Part shown: in pieces, positions 36,350 through 44,680 of the stretch
Numbering within the stretch: position 1 is the first letter of the stretch
Layout of the letters: every line of letters starts with the position of its first letter
Assembly: GCA_037481875.1 (NCBI GenBank)
Contig: JBBFKY010000010.1
Location: 61,672 to 125,671, forward strand
Direction of reading: 5' to 3'
Source of the DNA: Desulfosoma sp.
GTDB taxonomy: Bacteria > Desulfobacterota > Syntrophobacteria > Syntrophobacterales > DSM-9756
Length of the DNA: 64,000 bases
Translations under genes and position numbers: made by a program
Notes under the pieces: generated by a model
Told to the model about the DNA's origin: nothing
The model's input: only the letters and a program-made list of their open reading frames with translations
The model's database searches: none

Positions 36350-37534
36350 ATGGATTTTCAACTGAGCGACGAACAGCGCATGATCAAGGAAACGGTGTAC
36401 AAATGGTCCGTCAATGAGTTGGGTCCCATTCAGGAAAAAGTGGACGACGAAGACTGGTTTCCTCCCGATTTTTTCAAAAAATGTGCGGAAATCGGTATTC
36501 TCGGGATCACCATCGACGAAAAATACGGCGGTCTTGGCGGCGACGTTTTGATGCAAACCTTGGCCGTTGAAGAAATGAGCCGCATTTGCCCCGGGCTTGC
36601 CATGACCTACGCCGCTCATTCCAACCTGTGCATGCACAATATTCACAAGAATGCCAGCGAGAAACTCAAGGAAAAATATCTTCCCCCCATGGTTCGAGGA
36701 GAAAAAATCGGGGCTTTGGGGCTCACCGAACCCAATGCAGGTTCCGATGCCATGAGTCTGCGCACGCGCGCGGAAAAGAAAGGCGACAAGTATATTCTTA
36801 ACGGCACGAAGATGTTTATCACCAACGGTCCCATTGCGGATGTGATTTTGGTGTATGCCAAGACGGCTCCAGAAAAAGGTGCCAAGGGTATCAGCGCTTT
36901 TATTGTGGAAAAGGATTTTCCGGGCTTTTCCGTGTCACGAAAGCTTAAAAAATGCGGCATGCGGGGTTCCCCGACAGGGGAACTGGTTTTTGAAGACTGC
37001 GAAGTGCCCGCGGAAAATCTTGTGGGTGAGGAAAACAATGGGGTGCATGTCATGACCAGCGGGCTGGATGTAGAACGTATTGTTTTAGCCGGCGGCTCGG
37101 TAGGCATGGCCCAGCAGGCTTTGGACTATTCCATCCGCTACGCAGCGGAAAGGGAACAGTTCGGGCAGCCCATCGGCAAATTTCAGATGATTCAACAAAA
37201 GCTTGCGGACATGTATGCCCGCACCGAAGCCGCCCGTCTTCTGGTTTATCGGGCGGCCCACGTGGCTCAAAACGCTCCTCGAGGCGGCAAGGGCACAGAA
37301 CTGACTCGCCAAGCGGCGGCTGCCATCCTTTTTGCTTCCGAAACCGCCACATGGGTTTGCAATCAAGCCATTCAGATTCACGGCGGGTATGGGTATTGCT
37401 TGGAGTTTCCCGTGCAGAAACTATGGCGCGATGCCAAACTGTACGAGATTGGAGCGGGGACCAACGAGATTCGGCGAATTGTGGTGGCTCGAGAACTTCT
37501 TCGAGAGGCCTTGGCTCGAGCTGGCAAGGCCTAG
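36350..37534 (+). CDS. Isovaleryl-CoA dehydrogenase-like acyl-CoA dehydrogenase
   Basis: A 394-residue FAD acyl-CoA dehydrogenase. The C-terminal KLYEIGAGTNEIRRIVVAREL matches the isovaleryl-CoA dehydrogenase pattern (LYEIGAGTxEVRR), and the catalytic base in that subfamily, a glutamate in LDxERxVLAGG, is E242. Other motifs are LGLTEPNAGSDA and the FAD-binding IQIHGGYGY. AGGAG precedes the ATG. With the three following genes it would convert isovaleryl-CoA towards HMG-CoA and acetoacetate. Electrons would pass to ETF; no ETF genes are adjacent. Confidence 0.9.
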   Translation: MDFQLSDEQRMIKETVYKWSVNELGPIQEKVDDEDWFPPDFFKKCAEIGILGITIDEKYGGLGGDVLMQTLAVEEMSRICPGLAMTYAAHSNLCMHNIHKNASEKLKEKYLPPMVRGEKIGALGLTEPNAGSDAMSLRTRAEKKGDKYILNGTKMFITNGPIADVILVYAKTAPEKGAKGISAFIVEKDFPGFSVSRKLKKCGMRGSPTGELVFEDCEVPAENLVGEENNGVHVMTSGLDVERIVLAGGSVGMAQQALDYSIRYAAEREQFGQPIGKFQMIQQKLADMYARTEAARLLVYRAAHVAQNAPRGGKGTELTRQAAAAILFASETATWVCNQAIQIHGGYGYCLEFPVQKLWRDAKLYEIGAGTNEIRRIVVARELLREALARAGKA

Positions 37535-37602
37535 GAGGCGTTTCCGTAAGACCTTGTGTTTCCTAAAGCTTCAAGTGCTTAGCAGAAGGCAAGGAGGGGG
37601 CG

Positions 37603-38385
37603 ATGGAACAGCCTGTGGTGTTGGAAGAACGAAGGGATCAGGTCGCCATTCTCACGCTGAATCGACCGGAGGTGATGAATTCTTTTAATTTCGCCATGCT
37701 TCGTGGGCTTCAGGAAAAGATTGAATCTCTGCGTTTTGATGGGGACATTCGAGTGGTGATTGTCACCGGGGCTGGAGACAAGGCCTTTTGCGCCGGAGCA
37801 GACCTGAAGGAACGGGCGACTTTGTCCGAGGTTCAGGTGAAGGAATTTATTTTTACGATCCGCAATCTCTTTACCGCCATAGAAGACCTTCCGAAGCCGG
37901 TTATTGCGGCGGTCAACGGGGTAGCTTTAGGAGGCGGCACGGAACTGGCTCTGGCCTGCGATATTCGCATCGCCTCGTCAAAGGCGACCATGGGGCTTAC
38001 GGAAACCCGGTTGGCCATCATACCCGGAGCCGGGGGCACGCAACGCCTGCCGCGTCTTGTCGGGCGTGGCAAAGCTAAGGAACTCATTTTCACCGGCCGA
38101 CGTGTGGACGCTGAAGAAGCCTTGCGTATCGGATTGGTCAACAGCGTGGCTCCCCCGGAAAAGCTCATGGATGAATGCTTGGCCATGGCCGCCATGATCT
38201 GCGAAACAGGTCCCATCGCCATTCAGCAGGCCAAGTACGCCATCAATTACGGTTTGGAAACGGACCTGCACACCGGCTTGGCTATTGAATCCAATGCCTA
38301 CTGGATCACCATTCCCACGGAAGACCGTCTGGAAGGGCTTGCGGCTTTTCGGGAAAAACGCAAACCCGTCTACAAGGGCAAGTGA
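37603..38385 (+). CDS. Enoyl-CoA hydratase (probable methylglutaconyl-CoA hydratase)
   Basis: A 260-residue crotonase. The oxyanion-hole segments are AFCAGADLKERA and NGVALGGGTELALACDIR; the catalytic glutamates are in GGTELALA and ETRLAIIPGAGGTQRLPRL. The ATG has AAGGAGG at good spacing. The position between isovaleryl-CoA dehydrogenase-like and 3-methylcrotonyl-CoA carboxylase-like genes favours the 3-methylglutaconyl-CoA step of leucine breakdown; a general enoyl-CoA hydratase cannot be excluded. Confidence 0.88.
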   Translation: MEQPVVLEERRDQVAILTLNRPEVMNSFNFAMLRGLQEKIESLRFDGDIRVVIVTGAGDKAFCAGADLKERATLSEVQVKEFIFTIRNLFTAIEDLPKPVIAAVNGVALGGGTELALACDIRIASSKATMGLTETRLAIIPGAGGTQRLPRLVGRGKAKELIFTGRRVDAEEALRIGLVNSVAPPEKLMDECLAMAAMICETGPIAIQQAKYAINYGLETDLHTGLAIESNAYWITIPTEDRLEGLAAFREKRKPVYKGK

Positions 38386-38432
38386 AGCGTGAGAGATCGG
38401 GTCATCCTGTGGGAAGGGAAAAAGGTGATACT

Positions 38433-40034
38433 ATGAGCGATGCTCGAGCGGAAAACAGAGCTTTTTGGGAAAATGAAGAACTTAAGCTGGATGAAAGGGT
38501 TTACCATGCCATGTGGCCCGGCGGAGAAGCTGCAGTGCAACGCTTGGCCAAACAGGGCAAACAGCCGGTTCGGCAGCTCATTCAAAAGCTCATCGATCCG
38601 GGAACGGAATTTTATGAGCTGAGCCGTTTGGCAGGTTTCGGCATGCATTATCCCGAGGTGGATGATGTCCCATGCGGCGGAATCGTCACGGGAATCGGCA
38701 AGATCTACGGCAATTGGACCATGATCATTGCCAATGACAGCCGAGTCAAAGCCGGAACCTATTTCCCTATCACTCTCAAGAAGCACATGCGCGCTCAGGC
38801 CATTGCCGAACAATGCGGCCTCAATTGCGTTTATATCGCAGACTCAGGGGGCGCTTTTCTGCCCATGCAGGCCGATGTTTTTCCTGACGACGGCCATTTC
38901 GGCTCCATGTTTTACAACATGGCGCGCATGTCCGCTAAAGGGTTAAAGCAGATCACCTTGAGCACCGGGGGCAACACGGCCGGAGGCGCCTACATTGTCT
39001 TTATGGCCTGTCAGGCCGTCATGATCGAAAAACTGGCCTATTCCTTTTTAGGGGGGCCTCCTTTGGTGAAGGCGGCGACGGGCGAGGTCATTTCCGCAGA
39101 GGATCTTGGAGGTGCCCGTGTGCACACCCAGATTTCCGGTGGGGCGGACCATTTCTGCCGGACCCAAGACGAAGCCATTGAAAAGGTTCGAGAGATTCTG
39201 TCACTGGAACCCCCGCAAAAGCTTCATATTCACCGTTATGCCGAATCCCCGCCGATGGTGCCGGTGGAAACCATTTACGAAGAGCTTCCGGCCAAGATTC
39301 ATCAAGGAATCAACGTGAGAGCGGTGATTCAGGCTTTTGCCGACGACAGCCATTTCATTGAATACAAGAAAAACTATGCTCCCGGACGCGGCGACAACAT
39401 CGTCACAGGAAAGATTCGCCTCAAGGGCATTCCCGTGGGAATCATTGCCTCCAACGGTTTGGGAATCATTTTTGTGGAGGCGGCCCGCAAAGCTACCGAA
39501 TGGATTGTGCGGTGCTGTCAGGAAAAGGTGCCTTTGCTGTTCATTCAAAGTTCTCCAGGCTACATGGTGGGTTCTGAATCGGAACACATGGGAATCGGCA
39601 AGTACGGCGCCGACATGGTGCGCGCCGTCTCCTGTGCTCAGGTGCCGCGTATTCAACTGGTTATCGGGCCGGACAACGGAGCGGCCAATTACGGCATGTG
39701 CGGCCGAGCCTACAGGCCTCATTTTCTTTTCGCCACCATGAGGGCTCGAACGTCGGTGATGAGTGGACGCTCCGCAGCCGAGGTGCTTTTGTCCATTGAA
39801 GAGCGTAAGAGGGCCGCGGAAGGCAAACCCATGAGTGATGGAGAAAAACAGGCCTTTCGCATGCAAATGATTGAAAAATATGATGGGGAGGCTCATCCCT
39901 TTTTCTGCGGGGCTCGACTCTTGAACGACAGGGTCCTCAAGTTTCGCGAGATTCGTGACTGGCTGGCCATGGCTTTTGAGGTCAGTCTGCTTAAACCCAT
40001 TGGAGATCCGGCTTTCGGTAACCTGAGGTTTTAG
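38433..40034 (+). CDS. Acyl-CoA carboxylase carboxyltransferase (3-methylcrotonyl-CoA beta-like)
   Basis: A 533-residue carboxyltransferase with two crotonase-like halves. The first half reads CVYIADSGGAFLPMQADVFP, HFGSMFYNMARMSAKG and LAGPPLVKAATGE-like GGPPLVKAATGEV, closely following 3-methylcrotonyl-CoA carboxylase beta subunits; the second has GIIASNGLGI, SSPGYMVGSESE and ANYGMCGRAYRP. Start at the ATG at 38433 with AAGGTGA upstream. A partner biotin carboxylase/biotin carrier gene is needed but is not in the window. Neighbours place it in leucine/isovalerate oxidation. Confidence 0.86.
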   Translation: MSDARAENRAFWENEELKLDERVYHAMWPGGEAAVQRLAKQGKQPVRQLIQKLIDPGTEFYELSRLAGFGMHYPEVDDVPCGGIVTGIGKIYGNWTMIIANDSRVKAGTYFPITLKKHMRAQAIAEQCGLNCVYIADSGGAFLPMQADVFPDDGHFGSMFYNMARMSAKGLKQITLSTGGNTAGGAYIVFMACQAVMIEKLAYSFLGGPPLVKAATGEVISAEDLGGARVHTQISGGADHFCRTQDEAIEKVREILSLEPPQKLHIHRYAESPPMVPVETIYEELPAKIHQGINVRAVIQAFADDSHFIEYKKNYAPGRGDNIVTGKIRLKGIPVGIIASNGLGIIFVEAARKATEWIVRCCQEKVPLLFIQSSPGYMVGSESEHMGIGKYGADMVRAVSCAQVPRIQLVIGPDNGAANYGMCGRAYRPHFLFATMRARTSVMSGRSAAEVLLSIEERKRAAEGKPMSDGEKQAFRMQMIEKYDGEAHPFFCGARLLNDRVLKFREIRDWLAMAFEVSLLKPIGDPAFGNLRF

Positions 40035-40350
40035 CGGCTGGGACGAGAAGCCTGTGTGGTGAATGCCCCCGTGCCGAGGGCCTATGCCTTGCTGAAAAAC
40101 ATGAATACTCGATCCTCGAGCAAATCAAGAAGCCTCTGAACATGTTCAGGGATTGCTTCACGAGGAAGAGAAAAAAGCAAGGCGTCGGGTCCGTCTCAAA
40201 AGGACGGATGCAGGGATGAAAAATCCGGGTTTCTTTAAACGGCACACTCAGGTGCCGAATGTGTGACCGCCTCACCTGCCGCCCAAGGAAGGAAGCAGTG
40301 CATGGCGAACATTCTAACCTCTTATGGACTCCCAACAAGGAGGAAGCAGC
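40035..40350. other. Gap between carboxyltransferase and HMG-CoA-lyase-like genes
   Basis: A 316-bp gap within an apparent operon. I see no terminator, repeat or small gene; an internal promoter could lie here but is not evident. Confidence 0.45.
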
Positions 40351-41370
40351 ATGGCGACGATGAATTATCCAAAGAAAGTGGTTTTGGGCGACATTACGGT
40401 TCGAGACGGCTTTCAGCACGAAGAGAAATACATACCTCTTGAAGCCAAATTATGGGTGGCTGAGCAGCTGGTGCTGGCTGGATTCCGCCGCATTGAACTG
40501 ACCAACCTGGGGAACCCCGTAGGGATGCCTCAGTTCAAGGACGCCGATGAGCTGTTAAAGCGTTTTCGTAACAGCAAGAAAATCGCGCACTTGATCAAAG
40601 ACGTGGAAGTCACTGCCATTACCATTCGAGAAAAGGCCGTGGAACGCGCCATCAAAGCCCGTCAAGAGGGCTACGGACCGGATCGTATCCTTTTCATGGT
40701 GTCCACCAGCGAATCGCACCACAAGAAAAACTCCGGGACCACCTTGGCCGAGTACTGGAAGATGTGCGAGGAATACATTCCCAAGGCCCATGCAGTCGGC
40801 ATGAAAGTCTGCGGAACCGTGAGCACCATCTGGGGATGTCCCATCGAAGGCCCTACGGAACTGAAAAAAGCCGTGGAATTTACTCGACGCTGGTTGGATA
40901 TCGGGGCCGACGACATTGAACATGCCGACCACGACGGATCGGCTCCTCCCAACAAGGTCTATGAATATTTTTCTATGATTCTGGATGCCATTCCGGATAC
41001 TTCCAAACACATCGCCCATTTTCATGTAACCCGAGGTTGGGGTCTGGCCAATGTTTTGGCGGCATTGCAGGCGGGCATCACCCATTATGAAGGCACCATG
41101 GGCGGCATCGGCGGACAACCGGCCAACTTCGTGGACGGTGTTCCCGTGGCCGGCACAGGTTCTTATTACTATGTGGATCCTTCCATCGTCGGTCTGGTGT
41201 GCATGGAAGACATGGTGGTGATGATGGATGAGATGGGTATCGATACCGGCGTGGATGTGGACAAGGTTTTGGAAATCGGCCGATGGGTGGAAAAGATTGT
41301 GGGTCGGCGTCTGCGATCCGAATGTGTGCGCACGGGACGCATTCCCAAGTCCATGACCGGCCGCGGCTAG
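40351..41370 (+). CDS. HMG-CoA-lyase-like protein (DRE-TIM family)
   Basis: A 339-residue TIM barrel of the HMG-CoA lyase/isopropylmalate synthase superfamily. The first strand carries the divalent-metal and catalytic pair in LGDITVRDGFQHEE; later strands show IAHFHVTRGWGLANVLAAL and YEGTMGGIGGQPANF. True HMG-CoA lyases have a cysteine in the GLGGCPYA loop, which is glutamine here, so the exact reaction is open. ATG at 40351 has AAGGAGG upstream. Context suggests the last step of leucine degradation, giving acetyl-CoA and acetoacetate. A strong terminator follows. Confidence 0.78.
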   Translation: MATMNYPKKVVLGDITVRDGFQHEEKYIPLEAKLWVAEQLVLAGFRRIELTNLGNPVGMPQFKDADELLKRFRNSKKIAHLIKDVEVTAITIREKAVERAIKARQEGYGPDRILFMVSTSESHHKKNSGTTLAEYWKMCEEYIPKAHAVGMKVCGTVSTIWGCPIEGPTELKKAVEFTRRWLDIGADDIEHADHDGSAPPNKVYEYFSMILDAIPDTSKHIAHFHVTRGWGLANVLAALQAGITHYEGTMGGIGGQPANFVDGVPVAGTGSYYYVDPSIVGLVCMEDMVVMMDEMGIDTGVDVDKVLEIGRWVEKIVGRRLRSECVRTGRIPKSMTGRG

Positions 41371-41390
41371 CTTTGATTTTTTCCAAGCGT

Positions 41391-41412
41391 GGGGGCCGTT
41401 CGGCCCCCTTTT
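41391..41412 (+). terminator. Rho-independent terminator of the leucine-degradation cluster
   Basis: GGGGGCC-GTTC-GGCCCCC followed by TTTT, 20 bp beyond the stop. Confidence 0.85.
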
Positions 41413-41552
41413 CGTGCGGGTTTTCCGGATACCTTCATGACTTAGATCCACGGCTTGATCTTTGATGCCGTGCTTTTTCCCAAGATTGTCATTGCCTTCC
41501 TACCTCAGCGTGCCGTATTCATGGATCCACATTGTCTCAAGGGGGGACATCC

Positions 41553-42512
41553 ATGGAATACGGTATTCGTCGTTACGAATCCTCGCAGAGGCTATGGTGG
41601 TTTACCTTCCTGCTAGCGTGTCTTGCGGCGGGATTTCCGGCTTCCGGTCTGTTGCGCTCGGCTCTTGGCGCCTCTTCGCTGAACACCACCTTAAAGCCTC
41701 AAGAAGCCCTTCAAGGGATGGATTTTTGGTTGAGCACGCCCTGGGCCAACCAAGGCCTTCTGGGATCGGTGATTTTCTACCTGGTGGGTGTGTTGTGCGT
41801 CTGCCTTGTTTTAAGAATTCTGTGGCTTCTTTTTCAGGTTTGGGGAACCTTCATGGTGGCTCGCGCTTTGAGAAAGCATGTGGGCTTCGAAATGCCGGAA
41901 AAGAATGCGAAACGGCTTGAGTGGTTCACGGAAAATGCTTCCAAGGCTCTTCCCTTAAAGGCCCTGGCACGGGATGCCGCTCGTTTGCCCTGGTCCCTTT
42001 TTTCTTTGGCCCACAAGAGGCTGCGTCTTCTTGTTCTGGAAGGTCAAGGAACACCGTCTTCCGACGAGATGGTGCATCGGGAACAAAGGCTGGAAGGGCT
42101 GGATTGGCACCTTGTGCCTTCGTCCTGGGATGCCTTTCGATCCATCAGTCGTTTCCTGCCACTCCTGGGCTTTGTGCAGTCCGCGTGGGTTTTTTACCTG
42201 TGGGTTCAGCCAGTGATTGACGGCACGCAGGATGCGGCAAGTACGGCCGTGATGGGTATCGCCAGCCTTTTGGCATTGGTCCAATCCGTTTCCGTCACCC
42301 TTGCCTTTGCTTTGGCATCCGGATTCCTATCGCGCTTGGAAAACCTTTATCTTTCCCGCTTGGACGGCCTCTTTTACGACCAGCTTCTTTCCAGGGTGCC
42401 GCTGCACAATGCGGACACCCTCGTGATCCTTAAAACCCTCACCACGCACTTTCAAGAACTGCAGGCACGTTTGAAAAGGTTAGAAGAGGCCCTGCTTCGA
42501 AACCGACAGTAA
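41553..42512 (+). CDS. Membrane protein, possibly MotA/TolQ/ExbB-like
   Basis: A 319-residue protein with four hydrophobic segments, at about 18-40, 70-95, 205-225 and 240-260. The C-terminal pair (FLPLLGFVQSAWVFYLWV; MGIASLLALVQSVSVTLAFA) around a cytoplasmic tail recalls the proton-channel helices of TolQ/ExbB/MotA, as does the large central cytoplasmic part. No TolR/ExbD partner is adjacent. ATG at 41553 has AAGGGGGG upstream. The family call is tentative; it could be an unrelated membrane protein. It converges on the unknown gene downstream. Confidence 0.6.
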   Translation: MEYGIRRYESSQRLWWFTFLLACLAAGFPASGLLRSALGASSLNTTLKPQEALQGMDFWLSTPWANQGLLGSVIFYLVGVLCVCLVLRILWLLFQVWGTFMVARALRKHVGFEMPEKNAKRLEWFTENASKALPLKALARDAARLPWSLFSLAHKRLRLLVLEGQGTPSSDEMVHREQRLEGLDWHLVPSSWDAFRSISRFLPLLGFVQSAWVFYLWVQPVIDGTQDAASTAVMGIASLLALVQSVSVTLAFALASGFLSRLENLYLSRLDGLFYDQLLSRVPLHNADTLVILKTLTTHFQELQARLKRLEEALLRNRQ

Positions 42513-42523
42513 ACCTCAGGGCT

Positions 42524-43129
42524 TCAGTGCAAAATATTGGATGAAGATTCATCGATGGGCATGATGCCCATTTGCCGAAGCAGCCTTCGATCACGAGGGC
42601 TCTTGGTTTTAAGCCATCTTTCGTAAATCCTCAGAATACCACCGGCATGCTGCCGACCAGAGGTGTCTCCGATTTCGGCAAAAAGATCTACCAGCCGAAG
42701 GAATTTTTCGCTCAGTTCTTGAAAAACCCCTTCAAAACCCCAGTCCACGATTCGGGCAGCCAAAAGGGATTCCAAAGATCGATAAGCCGTGCTGCCGATG
42801 GCGGCATAATAGTCAATGTCCACCAAACGACGCTGGAAGCTGTCGGAAAAGAATCCGGAAACAAAAAGGGTTGTGTCTCCGATCTGCCTTAAAATGCGCG
42901 CCCTTTTTTCGCTGGACACTCCATAGCTTTCCAAGAGGGCTTGGGCAAAAGACTTGTCCCTTTCTCCCCATTCCGGTTCCTGCAGGGGGGAAGCGTGGGC
43001 GTAGCGGGACAACAGATCCACCAGATAGAACTGAGCCAATTGCGAGATTTCCACATCCAGGTCCTGCGACGCCTTTTCCACGGCATCCTTAAAGTATTCC
43101 AAGAGACTGCGGGTTTCCAACATGGCCAT
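42524..43129 (-). CDS. Conserved-looking protein of unknown function
   Basis: A 201-residue soluble, helix-rich, acidic protein. It begins MAMLETRSLLEYFKDAVEKA and includes ISQLAQFYLVDLLSRYAHAS, DTTLFVSGFFSDSFQRRLVD and a basic tail. No cysteine cluster, signal or membrane segment is seen. AGGAGG lies 5 nt before the ATG at 43129, an excellent start. It is convergent with the membrane protein, 11 bp away. I cannot name a family. Confidence 0.68.
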   Translation of the reverse strand: MAMLETRSLLEYFKDAVEKASQDLDVEISQLAQFYLVDLLSRYAHASPLQEPEWGERDKSFAQALLESYGVSSEKRARILRQIGDTTLFVSGFFSDSFQRRLVDIDYYAAIGSTAYRSLESLLAARIVDWGFEGVFQELSEKFLRLVDLFAEIGDTSGRQHAGGILRIYERWLKTKSPRDRRLLRQMGIMPIDESSSNILH

Positions 43130-43515
43130 GCCCACCTCCTCTCAAAGATGCCAAAACACCTCAACTAAAAGTTCTTGGAATTCCCAAAGGCTGTTGAAGT
43201 TTTCCAATCGCCCTTACCATATCCATCGGCATTTTAGGTTTCCCTCACAAGCCTTTTCTCGTTGCAGGTGGTGCCGTGAGCGCTACAGGCGAGCGAAAGG
43301 CAAAAATACCGGTTTTCTCGGTCTTGTGATCGACATCCATGGTTGATGTGTTACACGGAATCGGTGAAATGACGGAATGGATTTCTTTGACCTTGGCCCG
43401 GAGCGCCGAAGGCGACCGACAATTGAATTATGATCGAAAAATGGCCTAAGGATCAAGGTGGGATTTCAGACCCATGGTTTTCGGGCCGCATCCTTTCCCC
43501 GTTGACGGTGGCATT

Positions 43516-43569
43516 GAATGCCGGCCATGGGGAATGACATTGTAGGGACGGACCTGTGTGCCCGCCCCA
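43516..43569. repeat. Duplicated unit with type B repeat, copy 1
   Basis: AATGCCGGCCATGGGGAATG, then TGTAGGGACGGACCTGTG and TGCCCGCCCCA. Confidence 0.6.
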
Positions 43570-43666
43570 GAATTTCCGGGCTTGGGTCGTGATGTGGGCG
43601 CCTCCATCGGTGCGCCTCTCTAGAAAGGGGTTGGTCCCGAAGCCCTCTGGATTGGTCACGATGTTT

Positions 43667-43715
43667 AATGCCGGCCGTGGGGAATGAAGCTGTCGGGGCG
43701 GAGCTATGTGTCCGC
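43667..43715. repeat. Duplicated unit with type B repeat, copy 2
   Basis: AATGCCGGCCGTGGGGAATG, then TGTCGGGGCGGAGCTATG and TGTCCGC, the same orientation as copy 1 and about 100 bp downstream. Confidence 0.6.
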
Positions 43716-43738
43716 AATCAGGCGCATGGGCCTTTTCT

Positions 43739-44428
43739 TCAAGAAAAATGAAGCCCTGTGCTTTTCTTTCGGCGTTGACGCCCCATGACAAGGCCGATCA
43801 GCCAACCGCACAAGAGCACCAAGGCGCCGGTGACAAACCATTTTATGTGTTGGGAAAAGCGAAGGCTTTCATTTTCCTGAGCGAGCCTTTTGGCCAAGGC
43901 CTGGCTTTCTGCGAGCGCCGCCTGCGTTCGATCGAATTCTTCCTTAAGTTTGAGATAATCGGAAGCCCCTTCCCGAAGCGCTTGGTGTTCTTTCTTGAGA
44001 GTTTCCAATTCGCGCGTGGTTTTTTCCAGGGTTTCGGTCAATTCCTTTTCCCGCGTCTGATAGCGCAGCCATTGGGAGTCATTGGCTGATAAAGAAGACT
44101 TGATGGCATTGTTTTCCTGACGCAGTTGAGCGGCCTGCTTTTCCCATGGCACTCGATCCATGAGATACCGGCTGATCACCCAGCCTTCCTTGTCTTTGTG
44201 AGGCCCGTCCAGAACACGCACAAAAGCCCAGCCGGCGTCGTTTTTCTGAAGCACTTTCACTTCTTGCCCGGAATTCAACATGGCAACGATTCTATGGGAT
44301 TGGCTCGGCCCGCTGCGAAGTGTGATTTCAAAAGTATCCGTCACATAGGCCGCCTGAACCGTGGCCGAAACCCAAAAAAGGCCGATACAAACCAGCCATA
44401 CCGGTCGCAACTTCGCACGATTCCTCAA
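43739..44428 (-). CDS. SH3-domain and membrane-anchor protein (YgiM-like)
   Basis: A 229-residue envelope protein with a signal peptide, a bacterial SH3 domain (YVTDTFEITLRSGPSQSHRI to EGWVISRYL), a long coiled coil (about 95-190) and a C-terminal membrane segment (FVTGALVLLCGWLIGLVMG) followed by RQRRKK. That order matches the YgiM/SH3-and-anchor family, probably a periplasmic wall-linked protein. I propose TTG at 44428, which has AAAAGGGGGTG upstream and gives a normal signal peptide; a GTG at 44494 has no ribosome site. Confidence 0.82.
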   Translation of the reverse strand: MRNRAKLRPVWLVCIGLFWVSATVQAAYVTDTFEITLRSGPSQSHRIVAMLNSGQEVKVLQKNDAGWAFVRVLDGPHKDKEGWVISRYLMDRVPWEKQAAQLRQENNAIKSSLSANDSQWLRYQTREKELTETLEKTTRELETLKKEHQALREGASDYLKLKEEFDRTQAALAESQALAKRLAQENESLRFSQHIKWFVTGALVLLCGWLIGLVMGRQRRKKSTGLHFS

Positions 44429-44586
44429 AACGACACCCCCTTTTCGCCGTGCCTTGGTTCTTTCAGGCAAGGAAAGTTCTTTCAAACGGTTCACTATAGA
44501 GGCATTTTACAAAGTTCGGCAAGAAAAAGACGGAAGACTTCATGGAAGCGAAGAGAAAGTGACAAAATTGTTCTCACCGACTGGCG

Positions 44587-44614
44587 TTGACATTATGGAT
44601 GATTAAATTAATAG
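44587..44614 (+). promoter_or_regulatory. Possible dnaK promoter
   Basis: TTGACA, 16-bp spacer, TAATAG, ending 67 bp before the ATG. The -35 is perfect and the region is AT-rich. No CIRCE element was found. Confidence 0.35.
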
Positions 44615-44680
44615 ACGAAACGCATACCATCGAAATACTTCGGTTTGCGACATCTCTTCGCATGAAGGAGGATCAAGCAT

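Larger units (their letters stand above)
43130..43738. other. Repeat-containing intergenic gap
   Basis: No gene. It holds two near-identical ~50-bp units, 43516-43569 and 43667-43715, each joining AATGCCGGCC(A/G)TGGGGAA to a type B repeat. The stretch before them shows nothing recognisable. Confidence 0.6.

Noticed and set aside
43453-43791. A 112-codon minus-strand frame
   Set aside because: It runs through two type B repeats and into the start of a real gene.
44495-44680. CIRCE element or sigma-32 promoter before dnaK
   Set aside because: No TTAGCACTC inverted repeat and no CCCCAT box were found.
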